In this document: one piece after another, positions 53,401 to 64,000 of the stretch | How positions within the stretch are numbered: the first letter of the stretch is position 1 | Layout: each line of letters begins with the position of its first letter | Source of the DNA: Ecdyonurus torrentis | Taxonomy: Eukaryota > Arthropoda > Insecta > Ephemeroptera > Heptageniidae | DNA length: 64,000 bases | Reading direction: 5' to 3' | Assembly (NCBI GenBank): GCA_949318235.1 | Contig: OX439129.1 | Location: forward strand, 31,961,243 to 32,025,242 | The notes under the pieces: generated by a model | What the model was told of the DNA's origin: nothing | Seen by the model: only the letters and a program-made list of their open reading frames with translations | The model's database searches: none | Program-made: the position numbers and the translations under genes

Positions 53401-56156
53401 AATGTCAACTGTCAATGGCTTTGAGGCTTAATTTTATAAATTGAACCAAATTATTGTAAAAGTTTGTTTAGTTTGTTGTTATGCAGTTAAAGTGTTAACT
53501 CCAACTTAAAAACTATAATCAATTTTCTTAAGGTTTGTACTGATTAACAAGAACGATAGTAGTGAAATTATAATATAATTGATAGTTTTACCATTTTTTT
53601 TTTATTTTAATTAAAAAAAAAAAAAAAAAAAAGGGGGAAAAAACAGTTGGGAAAAATATGACAAGTAAAATTGCTTTTCAGCAATTTTTAATGTTAGAAC
53701 TGCAATTTTATTTCTTCATTTTTGGAAGAATGATTATACTTAATGGCTTTATAAAGAACCAAAATAAATCTTAAATTTGCGAATTATAAATTTATCTTGT
53801 ATCAAGTTATAATCATAAAAATTATAAATATTAAAAGTTTCACCAAATTACGTAAAAACTATTTTATTAAAAATTGCAATAATATACATGGTATTTGATG
53901 TTTAAAAGTCACAATTAAGTGTACTTGGAATAAACATATACTAAAGAAAGTAATTTGTTTTTATTGTTACTTGATCTGTTACTTGTTATATATATAACTC
54001 AAATGACAAAACAAATCAAAACTATTGNNNNNNNNNNNNNNNNNNNNNNNNNNNNNNNNNNNNNNNNNNNNNNNNNNNNNNNNNNNNNNNNNNNNNNNNN
54101 NNNNNNNNNNNNNNNNNNNNNNNNNNNNNNNNNNNNNNNNNNNNNNNNNNNNNNNNNNNNNNNNNNNNNNNNNNNNNNNNNNNNNNNNNNNNNNNNNNNN
54201 NNNNNNNNNNNNNNNNNNNNNNNNNNNTTGTTCATTTTATAACTATACTCTCGTCCGACTCTCATTGTTATCAATTCTATCTTATCATTCAATTGTTTTT
54301 ACCTTAGTATGATACTCATACTGTTCGTAAACCCTGTTCTCTTGCACCAAAAAATGCGCATTCCATTTGATTAACCATAGCTGATCGTCACTTTAGGAGC
54401 AAAGAACAGGGTTTACAAACAGCATTACTTTGTACAACATGCATATGAAACTGCACATGATGATTGAATTATTTATTTGTCATTTATTTGTCATTGAAAC
54501 TTTTATTGAAACGAAATAGAAAGAAGTAAAACGTAAATAAAGTGTAAAATATAAACTAAAAATAGAACTTTGTTTTAAAACGTAAGTATACGTACTGTAT
54601 TAATGCTTTAGGGTATAATTTTCCTTTCAAAAAATATATATTAAATAATAACATTTTAATTACTAATGACTTTTTAATTGCATTGAATTATAAAGTTAGC
54701 ACATCACAATATAACTGGATATAGTATTAATATAGCTATAAATTTATGTTAAAGGTATTGTATTATACTTGATTAACTTGATATTTAAAAACAATACACA
54801 ATAGGTTATAATACTTCATTCCAGTTCTGTTAGTCATATACAAATAAAGATATGTAGTCACTAGAAATTTGTGTCATTTAATGCCACGCCAAAAAAAAAA
54901 AAAAAAAAAAAAAAAACACTCACTTCAATGTCAATGACAACTACTGTACATAACAAGTTTTTTTTTTCTTTTTCTTCTTCTTCTTTTTTACTATAGAAAG
55001 ATTTGCATGCACCAAATCGTAAGTGTTATTAATATTTTTTTTTGCAATGTTTCACCACTTTTCAAATTTCTACATATTATAAATAGTTTTACTTATTATA
55101 AATCAAATTTTAGTCTCCAAAATAATTAAATATTTTGTAATAAAAGAAAATTATTCCTATTAATAAAAATATATATCTTAATAATAAAAATTTACATACT
55201 TTAATTACACTTTTAATAAAATTTACACGTCAATTATGAATAGATTGAATTTTTTTTAAATTAAAATTAATAGAAAATTAATAGCAACAAATAGCAAAGA
55301 CCTTAGATAACCTTGCGTTATTATACATAATATGAAAAAGAAAGTTAAAAAAAATATATCTAATTTATTAAACTGATTATAGCTTACGATAAAATATATT
55401 GGAATAAAAAAACAAACTGAAAACCTCTATTATAATAATTCTAACGAGTTAAGTAAATAAAGCGTTGTGAATCTATACTTATTCATTCAATACATTATGT
55501 TGATTATGCAGACCATAAAAATCATAGTGAAATGCCACCAAGAATGAAAAGAACATTACTTTGTATAATATATTATTTGTGTAGGTTGTAGTGATATATG
55601 ATAGACGCTAAAAAATTTATTGTTACGAATACTTATTTACAACTGTAGTATTGCATTGAACAAGAGTATAAAATATAAGTATGTGCTGAATTGTATACAC
55701 GGACATAAATTTTAAATACAATTTGAATATTTTTATTTTTGCAAGATTTTGCACTCATTTTTTATTTCCCAGGCTCAAAGCATTATGACTCTAAAAACCT
55801 TAAGCGTGCTAAAAAAAAAAATTCGAATTTATAAAATAGTTTGCATAAAATGCAATCGAAATTTTATAAAAATCTGTGTTATTGTGAAAAAGCAATTTTT
55901 TGTCTAAATAAGAACAATAACATAAATCAAAAATTTTATAATGCAATTAAACCGTTTGATATAAGAAAGTATTCAATACTACCGAATTGCAAAACCTAAA
56001 ATTTTCAATTTTGCCCATGCATATTTTTGAAATATAGAAGAAATTTAGATATTGCGAATTTTTAACACACGAATTTTCAATATTATGTTGGAAATTTTGA
56101 TAAAAAAAATGAAACATAAATGTTTTTTTGGAATGATATCTTACCTGATATTTCAT
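50410..56156 (-). CDS. CPR-A: RR-1 chitin-binding cuticle protein (endocuticle/larval type), complete, 132 aa
   Basis: Secreted chitin-binding cuticle protein of the short, acidic to neutral RR-1 class (larval cuticle or endocuticle structural type). Exon 1 is 56145-56156 (MKYQ, donor GTAAGA), exon 2 is 53127-53251, exon 3 is 50410-50671, with phases 0 and 2. The signal peptide [17 protein letters not shown] is followed by [14 protein letters not shown], then [14 protein letters not shown]. The RR-1 core is at 75-106: [34 protein letters not shown]. The tail ends in [10 protein letters not shown]. Intron 1 (about 2.9 kb) contains the 200-base gap, so its true length is unknown. Intron 2 is about 2.5 kb. 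TATATAAG lies 63 bases before the ATG and AATAAA about 90 nt after the stop. Together with CPR-C it is the most canonical gene here. Confidence 0.96.
54028..54227. other. Assembly gap (200 N)
   Basis: Exactly 200 N, probably a scaffold gap of conventional size, inside intron 1 of CPR-A. Reading frames crossing it are artefacts. Confidence 0.99.
54321..54422. repeat. 24-bp inverted repeat beside the assembly gap
   Basis: Arms 54321-54345 and 54399-54422 share CTGTT.GTAAACCCTGTTCT with one mismatch and a small offset, around a 53-base loop. Lies in intron 1 of CPR-A, 94 bases from the gap. Either a miniature element or a hairpin. Confidence 0.7.
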
Positions 56157-56211
56157 GTTGATTCTCAATTGGTAAAGAGGTATGTGATAAAGGGATGCTG
56201 GCACGCATGGG

Positions 56212-56219
56212 CTTATATA
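56212..56219 (-). promoter_or_regulatory. TATA box of CPR-A
   Basis: TATATAAG on the minus strand, 63 bases before the ATG at 56156, next to a GC-richer upstream patch. Confidence 0.8.
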
Positions 56220-59200
56220 TCAAGTCAGGAGGGCGACAAATCCCCCACCATATTTTTGAGGGATTTTTCTGCTATCATACGTCTTTGTGGTCAATATTAT
56301 ACATATATTCATACATACAATCATAGGGTCTACCTTTAAGTTGGGATGATGGAAGGGGTTTCTCTCTCGCGTGGGAGAAAATATAAAAAAAAAAAATGAA
56401 GAAGATTCTTATATGTTATGTTAGTATTGGTAAGGTTTGCTGGAGGGCAGAAGAAGAACTTCAGAAGGGGGGAATATATTCCAGTGATAGATGGCACACT
56501 CGTTGATGTTATGTGGAAACCTGCCAAGGTCGTGATGAGTAGCTACAAATCTGATTATGACCAATGGTCACCATCAAAAATATATATAAAAAACACATTT
56601 TTTTATATCAAGAGCATTATATCGTAAGGTTATAATAATTATTGATACGACCTATTTATCTTTTTCTTCAAAAATTTAGAAAATATTCCTATAAACCTTT
56701 TATTTTCTCATCACTTAAATAATACGAATTAAAATAGACATTAATTATTGCTTAAATATTATTATTTCATTTTTGCCCTTTTGAAAAAAATATATTTATA
56801 TTCTAACAAAATTATTTGCATATTATGAAACTTGATTACCTTATTTTTCATTGCTTATTATATTTTACTCATCAATTTTGGTTGTACAATATTTATTTCA
56901 AGTAAACATGCAAAAGAAGAAGAAAAAGAAAGGAGAAAAAAAAAACTTCAATAATAATAATAATAAAGTTGTCTATTAGTTTCCTGTTTGTCCTGTAAAA
57001 ATACTAAAAGAATTTTATAAAAAAATGTTTATTTAAAATGCCAAGGTAGACAGATATCAAGGTACTAACAATCTGTGTAAATTGTGTAAACATGTGTACT
57101 TATTGACACTTTATGCTATTATTTTTTAATTTTACACGTGTTTAAAATATACATTTATATTATGTTTTTATATAAAATTTCATTAAAATATAAATTGTAC
57201 GTATAATATGAACACAATTCTTTACAAATAGACCTACATATTTTGTCATGAGTATAAACAATCGTACATGTGCTCAAACTCAAAAGGTTGTAGTATCATC
57301 AGCTATTATTACATGTTATGTATTTAAATTATGTAATTGACAATATTTTATTTATTACTTGACAATATATTTATTACTATGTACTCATTATAAATAAAAA
57401 AAAATGTTTAAACTATTATATTTAAAATGTCATTACAAGTATGAAATAAAAAAAAAGAAAGAGTGAGGGACAAAAAGTTGTTAAAAAATTAGTATTGTAT
57501 TATGTATATGTATTTATGTATATACGAAAATGATGCGTAATGTATATATATTATGTAATAATAACAACAAAATTATATTTATAGATTTAGAGTATTTTAG
57601 TGGTCATTAAATTTGATGAAATTTCATCTTATTTTTAAATGACATTGTAATTCATGCATAAAAATTAGTCATCATCATTCATCAAACACGCTAGTTAGTT
57701 AGTTTTTTTTTTTTTTTTTTTTTTTTTTACACCCATGCTTCTGTAATCTATTCAAACTTATAAGAATGGAATTTTTTGCTTTCCCTTTTTTCTCCTATTG
57801 TTAATATTTTTTCCGTATATTACTCATTCTTTCTGTTATACACAATACATCAGTAAAAATCATAGCAAATAAGAATACAAATAAGTATATAAAAATTAAT
57901 ATACCAATTTTTTTTCAGTCCATTTTTGGATAAAAAAAATGTTAAAATTAGTAATTCTGAAAAGAACAAAATAAACAAATAAAAAATGTAATTTTCCCCA
58001 TTGAAAAATGTTACAAATATACAAAAATAACTTTTCATAGAGACAAAATATTTTTACTGCATTTAGAATTAGATAACATTACATTATTAAAATGGTGGTT
58101 GTCAACAATTTGCATATAATAACCTCTTAAATGAACTTTATTGTATTTTTTTTTTCAAGCAAAAAACACCCATTATAAGCACGAAGTTTAAATACGCGTA
58201 AATAAATGTTACCTCCTTTTTGCAAGTACATTTTTTTTAAGTCATAAGGGCAGACTTAGGTTCATCACTATTCATCAATTTGCCAAGAAAATAATGTATT
58301 ATGCATAAACAGGTCATAGTTTTTTTATTAAATTAAAAAATATTTTTTAATTGTGGGAACATTCTTTTGATGTACATATTATTATATGAAAGTTTATCAA
58401 TAAGCAAAAAATTCTTTACAAAATTATATTATATTCAAATATTACTCAATATAACTTCTAAATTATCTACACTAATTAACATGCCTTATTTATAAAATTC
58501 CATTAGCTATTGTTATATACTGTCTTTATAAAATGTAATTTAAAACCTAATAGTAAAATATTTACATTAAAAGATACCAAAATATTCTTATAAGTTAAAT
58601 ATTATTTTATAATTAATAATTTTATAGATTCATCAATAACACGTCAATATTTCACCATTATTTTCAATAATGGTGTTGTTAAGAATGAAAGCAAAACATG
58701 TACTTTTTATACAATCACGTTTTTTAGCACGCCTTGTTGAAGCTAATGAATCCTTAGAATCAGTAATAAATAAACGTCTAACTCAATAATCAGTTAATCT
58801 TTTGTACATGTGCGTATATGTATGTATGTTGTAACTTGTCATTTTATTATTTTTTAATAATATATATATATATTTTTATTGTTTCAATTTTATTTGAAGA
58901 TCTATTATCTTTTTTCTAAGAAAGAAAATTATTTCCTTGTTTCATTAATTTTAATAAAGTTAATTAATTAAAAGAATCTAAAAATGGTAATATATTTTAA
59001 GTTTCTCTTTAACATATACAAATATATTATACTGTATCCAATTATTATTTTATTATATAACTTATACTTTTTAGGTGATAGAATTTTATTAAAATTAGTG
59101 GACTGTGTCGTCAGAAGAAGAAGATATTAAAAACATAATTTCGCATTTTAAAAATTTAACTATTAGCACGAATTTGCAATCAAATTAACCTAAATCAAGG

Positions 59201-59591
59201 ATATCAAATTTCAAATTATGTGTATATTTTAAATTTGTTCTTTAATGTTTGTAATTGTAATTTTACACACATTGTAATGAGCTATTTCATATTATTTAAG
59301 CATGAAAATTGATGTTTGCATTCCTTTTCACTACTATCCAACAATTAGGTCCTTAAAAAAGTTTTATTGCATAGTCTCATAGATTTTTATTTTTCCTTTT
59401 TCTTTTCAGATTTTTTTTAAAGAAATATCAAAAGAATTAAAAAAAATTTTAATGTAGTTTTTTGAAATTGTATATTTTGTACATTCTTAGTGACTTTTTC
59501 ACCTTGTTATGGTATGGCTTGGGAATTTTTATCCCCGCTCAACGTAACTTTAAAAATTAGTGAAGAATACTTCTAGGTCATAGTCAGTGCT

Positions 59592-59592
<1 letters not shown>

Positions 59593-59633
<41 letters not shown>

Positions 59634-59670
59634 AAATGAAATGAAATGAAATGAAATGAAATGAAAATGA
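59593..59670. repeat. Poly(A) tract running into (ATGAA)n
   Basis: About 39 A residues followed by roughly seven ATGAA units. A poly(A) tail that seeded a microsatellite is the simplest reading. Confidence 0.9.
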
Positions 59671-60349
59671 AAATCAATCAATAAATAAAAATTTGAGCTC
59701 TCACAGAATATTAGGACCTAATTGATTAATAATAAGTTATGTTTTTTATTCATATCTTATATGGACAGTATAAAAAAATGGTCACAAAATATAAACATTG
59801 AATCAGGCTAAGGTCAAATTACAATTATGTTAATATATTAGAAATTAATAACTTGTACTAGGTCAGTTTATAATATAGCTTATAGTATTAGTAACAAGTA
59901 CGTTATTCATTTTATAACGAGAAATGATGTTCCCGTGACAACTAGAATTGTAAATCATATAGATGAATAAAATTATAATTACCACTATACCATATAGTTA
60001 TTATTTTATTATTTCTTTAGTATTTTATGATTTTATAAAATTCTTCATTAATTGGAGTCATATTTTTCTTTATATATGTTTTATAATACAACGTTCCAAC
60101 AATAATGAAAATAAAATCACGCTTCGTTCTTCTTCACTAAAAAAAAAAAAAAAAAAGAAGTAAGAAATCGAAAAGTAAAGAAAGAAAAAGATATGCAAAG
60201 CAGACGTTACTTTCAACTTCAACCACATAATATATTGTCAAATTACATGGAGTTAACTTCAAAATGTAATTATTCTTTTTTATCAAGGTCATATCATATG
60301 TGACACTTAAAAATAATAATAATAAAAAGAAGAAGTTGCATGTTTCAAG

Positions 60350-60460
60350 TTTTTTTTTTTTTTTTTTTTTTTTTTTAACGCCACCCTGAGTTGCCTTGTG
60401 AAGGTCGTTTAATCTGGCGGGTGCATGTGTAAATTTCACAACTAGATTTTTTTTAATAAG
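60350..60460 (-). mobile_element. Possible polyadenylated retroposon tail
   Basis: On the minus strand a GC-richer segment of about 70 bases (CACCCGCCAGATTAAACGAC and AAGGCAACTCAGGGTGGCG) runs straight into 27 A residues. That is what the 3' end of a retroposed transcript looks like. No gene of origin recognised. Confidence 0.35.
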
Positions 60461-60945
60461 TATATTCAGAACAGCTGTGTCATCTTTTATTTCACACAAA
60501 AAAATTGATTGTAATTTTGCAATAGTATATCTATATAAAAGACTCTTTTATTTATTATTATATACAGTAGATTCATATATAATTAATGTAACATTGTTAT
60601 CAAATAATTAGGTTGAAATGTTTTCAATTGAAAATGTTCTATAGTATAAAAAATTTACTCCATTGCCTTATGGTGATATAATAAATTCAACTATTTTAAT
60701 TAACGTAATGCATCATTTCAAAAACATGGTATTTACATTAGGCAATAAAGAGTGAAAACTTTACCCCTGCAGTGTATGTACTGTACACTCACGGCCAACG
60801 TTAACTTAACATCAAGGACCTTAAGTATCCTCAAAGTACATACATTGTATGTCAGTTGGAGTCAAAATACTTCAAAATGTATTACCTGTACTTAAATAAT
60901 TTCTAGTTGTGCTCTAGCTCTATTTTAATAGTATGTATAAGAATA

Positions 60946-61158
60946 GACCGGATTTTTAGGGGAAAAATACGATTACGCCTGCAAGTTTGATAGATAGGCT
61001 TTTTGCTTCACAATCTACTGTGTGTTTTTAAAAATTTAGTACTTCACTGCTAGAAGTTTAGAAATAATATTTATGTAAACTTACAATAAGTTGTGATGCA
61101 GGTAAATAATTTAACATTTTTGCAGGTGCAACTGCCATTTTCACCTAAAAATCCGGTC
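60946..61158. mobile_element. MITE-like element with 40-bp imperfect terminal inverted repeats
   Basis: Termini GACCGGATTTTTAGG are perfectly inverted, and weaker pairing continues to a shared GCCTGCAA/ACCTGCAA about 40 bases in. Total length 213 bp, no coding capacity. A clear target duplication is not visible, so the superfamily is unassigned. Confidence 0.8.
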
Positions 61159-62877
61159 CCAAAATTAATATACGTGTGGTAATTCTACATAATTTTGAAT
61201 TATATAATTTTTTCCCGCATGTTTTTCATATTTATGTGTTTGTACTTGACTCAATTATACTCAATGTATAAGTATACTTGCTCTCTGTTGCTGAATAAAG
61301 AAAGAAATTAAATACAAATTGAAAATTTTAACCATCGCGGCTCAAGAACTATCTGCAACGTAAGCTAAATGTAAGCTAGTCCACTGGATCTAAATCTATC
61401 TTCTAATGAAAATACAATGTACGTATATATATTTAGGGAGCAATTACGATAGTTAAATATGTCTCTCAATAAATTCACTTTATTTCTATAAAGAATAAAA
61501 TTTTATATATTAGAGTCTATAAGATTGATGAGAAATGTATACTAGAGATTCATCAATAAGTTTGATCGAAAAAAAAAATACATGACTACAACCCATGTTT
61601 CCCGATATATTTTCTATTATATGTTAACTTAAAAAAACATGCATTCCTCATGTCATTCTTATACATTAATTGATTACTTGTTTTCTTAAGGTGAAAGTGA
61701 TAACCCGTTGTGCACAGATCAAAGTTAATTAGATTTTTTTAAAATATATTAATTAATTTTTTTAAGTATAAAATATAATAAGGGGTTAGTTTAAAATCTA
61801 GATATATATATATATTTTTTTTAAGACAGAGAGAAAGTGATTATTTACATATTTATATCAAGAATATTAATCATTTTACAAAAATGTCCTTTGTTCGCTG
61901 TGTGAGGTGGCTAAAATACATAATTTACCACCAGTATTGTAACTTGATACTGTACACATTTATAGCTTCATTATTTTAATTGATGATCCTTCATAATAAT
62001 TTACATGTAAAATTCAAATAGAAATCGCTTTATAACTATTATAAATTCTTTACAAGAAGTACATGATTAGAATAAATAATATACATAGTTTTTTTTTATA
62101 TTTATATGAATATAACAAAGTAAATAATATTGCACATATATCTGTATAGAATAATTTATTAGAGGGGAATACCCTTTAAAGTATTATTATAATGTTTGAT
62201 TTAATCTATAGTAAAAATAATAACATGGAATAAGTATTAAAATAAATTTGATTTTCTTATTTGAATTTCATACTTGAATGTATAAAATTTGTCTTTTAAA
62301 AACAGCATTGTCATATAAATGTTTATTTTACATAAATTTATTTTGACAAATGAGCATCATTTTTATACCAATCACTCAAATATAGATTCTTACGTCATTT
62401 AAGATTTAAAATTGATGGATTTTTTTAGAACGAAGAAACTGAAGTCTTTCTTCCTATAAAAATTTAAGCTAATTAATATGTAAATAGCAGTTAAACGGAG
62501 AGTATTTGGATGCTTCTAATTATTACGCTAAAATCAATATTATATTTTGACAAACAAAATATTGCTTAATCATAATAATATATTTTATGCTAGTCATTTG
62601 TTTTCTTTGTTAACACCGACACTCAATTACATTAATTAATTCATATGGACATTGTATAAATAACTGATTTGAAATTTTGAGTTATATAATTACTGTTGTT
62701 TACTTTTCACAGGAAAGTTATTAACTTAGAAAACTGAAACTCAATAATAAAAGTAAATTTTACCGTTAATTGAAATTGGAAAACATTTCTACGCATCAAA
62801 ATTTGTTTATGCATATTGAAATATGGATGGGTTTTTCTACCAACAAGTGCTGTAATCATTTGCGTTGACTTGATTTA

Positions 62878-62878
<1 letters not shown>

Positions 62879-62941
<63 letters not shown>
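62879..62941. repeat. (AACT)n microsatellite
   Basis: Almost 16 perfect copies of a tetranucleotide. Confidence 0.98.
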
Positions 62942-64000
62942 GGGAAAAAATGTTTTATTCCTAATTTTGATCTCTTTTATTTTTAAAATAATTTTTATAT
63001 TGTAGATTGTAAGTATTTATTAGTTCCTGTAGGATGTAACACTGACTAAAATTGAACGTAATAAAACTAATATATTTTTCAGTAACCTTCTCACTTCATA
63101 ACAAAAATAATATATAAATTCTTACTCAACATTTTTTTTTTAACATGACGGAGATAAAATTCTTTCATTCATTCCACATTTTTGTACTCACACACCCGTT
63201 AAACATTTCAATAACTTTTTTTTAAACAAACTTTTAAACACATAACAAAAAAAAAAGGTTATTAAATATTATAAATTCACACCCAGTTTAAACCATCTTT
63301 GAATGTAAAGTCACGTTTTGTTTTTTTATATAAATGTTACTTCGTCATAATAAAATTGAAATTTTATAGTTTAATTAGTTTAATTTTCTGCACATTATTT
63401 TTCTCAGCGTTTGAAATCGAAGGTTTTTGTTCTGAGAATATTTTGCAACTTTATTGTAAAAAAAAAGAAGAAAGAAATTAAAATGAATGACCTTAAAGAT
63501 GATTCATTTATGTTTTTACGTAAAAAAAATATATATTATATAATAATTTTAATATAAATAATATATTCTAAAGATTTATATAATGCTAATTTTCCATTGT
63601 AGTGGAATAAGAAATGACCAGCAAAAATGATTTGTTTGCATCATTGTCTGTATATGTAATGTACCACCAAGTGGCCGATGCTATAAATTGAATCCATTGA
63701 AATGAATTTTTAGTATAAAATTGAATAAAATCATGTCTTATGAAAATTAGTTATAAAATTTATATTCTTATATAATATACATAATGATGTTTATTATCAT
63801 TATCATGTGTAGTGAATTTTAGGTTCTTCTATATAAAATCTTTTGTAAATTTTTAACGTCAATTCGATGTACACAGAGTGAAGTACATTTATTTACGACT
63901 TTAAAAATGTTGAATGAAACACGTAATATACGCATTATCAAATTTTCTTTGCCTAGATATCATGTACCCAAACGCTATTTAAAATAGAAATTACTAAAAG

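Larger units (their letters stand above)
56220..64000. other. Region upstream of CPR-A to right edge
   Basis: A GC-richer flank at 56220-56580 lies next to the CPR-A promoter. Beyond it are AT-rich DNA, microsatellites, a retroposon-like tail and a MITE at 60946. No gene supported. Confidence 0.55.

Noticed and set aside
53955..54312. Three reading frames across the N run
   Set aside because: They exist only because the 200 N are read as open codons.
60283..60292. TCAAGGTCA, a consensus FTZ-F1 nuclear receptor site
   Set aside because: One 9-mer, 4 kb from the nearest promoter; too little to claim regulation, although FTZ-F1 does control many cuticle genes.
60137..60499. 120-codon minus-strand frame with a Lys run and a hydrophobic end
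   Set aside because: Formed by T tracts and a retroposon-like tail; no coherent protein features.

Overview
This is an AT-rich eukaryotic chromosomal window, mostly non-coding, from an arthropod. Three genes carry unmistakable extended Rebers-Riddiford (RR) chitin-binding cuticle domains and a fourth is cut off before its RR exon. Spliceosomal GT-AG introns, TATA-box promoters and AATAAA signals agree with this. An AT-rich insect or other pancrustacean fits best; I cannot name the species. There is one 200-base assembly gap (54028-54227).

All nine genes I can support lie on the minus strand in a loose tandem cluster, each with a secretion signal. In transcription order from the right they are: CPR-A (50410-56156, RR-1), a YAPP-repeat protein (46569-48142), a small orphan secreted protein (44610-45551), a Ser/Thr/Pro-repeat protein (43246-43920), a 502-residue repeat protein starting DETF (39295-41876), its shorter DETF paralog ending in a truncated RR-like exon (34140-35844), CPR-B with a long Ala-rich helical repeat tail (29310-31240), CPR-C (18692-21073, RR-1) and the first two exons of CPR-D (2248-6532, continuing off the left edge). 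Every gene has a tiny first coding exon (3 to 10 codons) and a phase-0 intron inside the signal peptide. RR-type genes add a second, phase-2 intron just before the RR domain. Most lines of coding evidence are therefore exons that must be joined across introns, and simple ORFs miss the starts and one terminal exon.

The likely joint role is building the extracellular cuticle: RR proteins bind chitin, and the low-complexity secreted proteins (YAPP, Ser/Thr/Pro, Ala-rich helix, DETF repeats) are plausible matrix partners. The most novel items are the DETF pair (34140-41876), which appears to link an uncharacterised repeat family to a decayed RR domain, and the two orphan secreted genes beside it.

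The rest is AT-rich intergenic and intronic DNA with poly(A) tracts, microsatellites and several small non-autonomous inverted-repeat elements (MITE-like). Three of these elements sit in first introns of cluster genes. The stretches 6640-18690, 21480-29300 and 56630-64000 hold no gene I can support.
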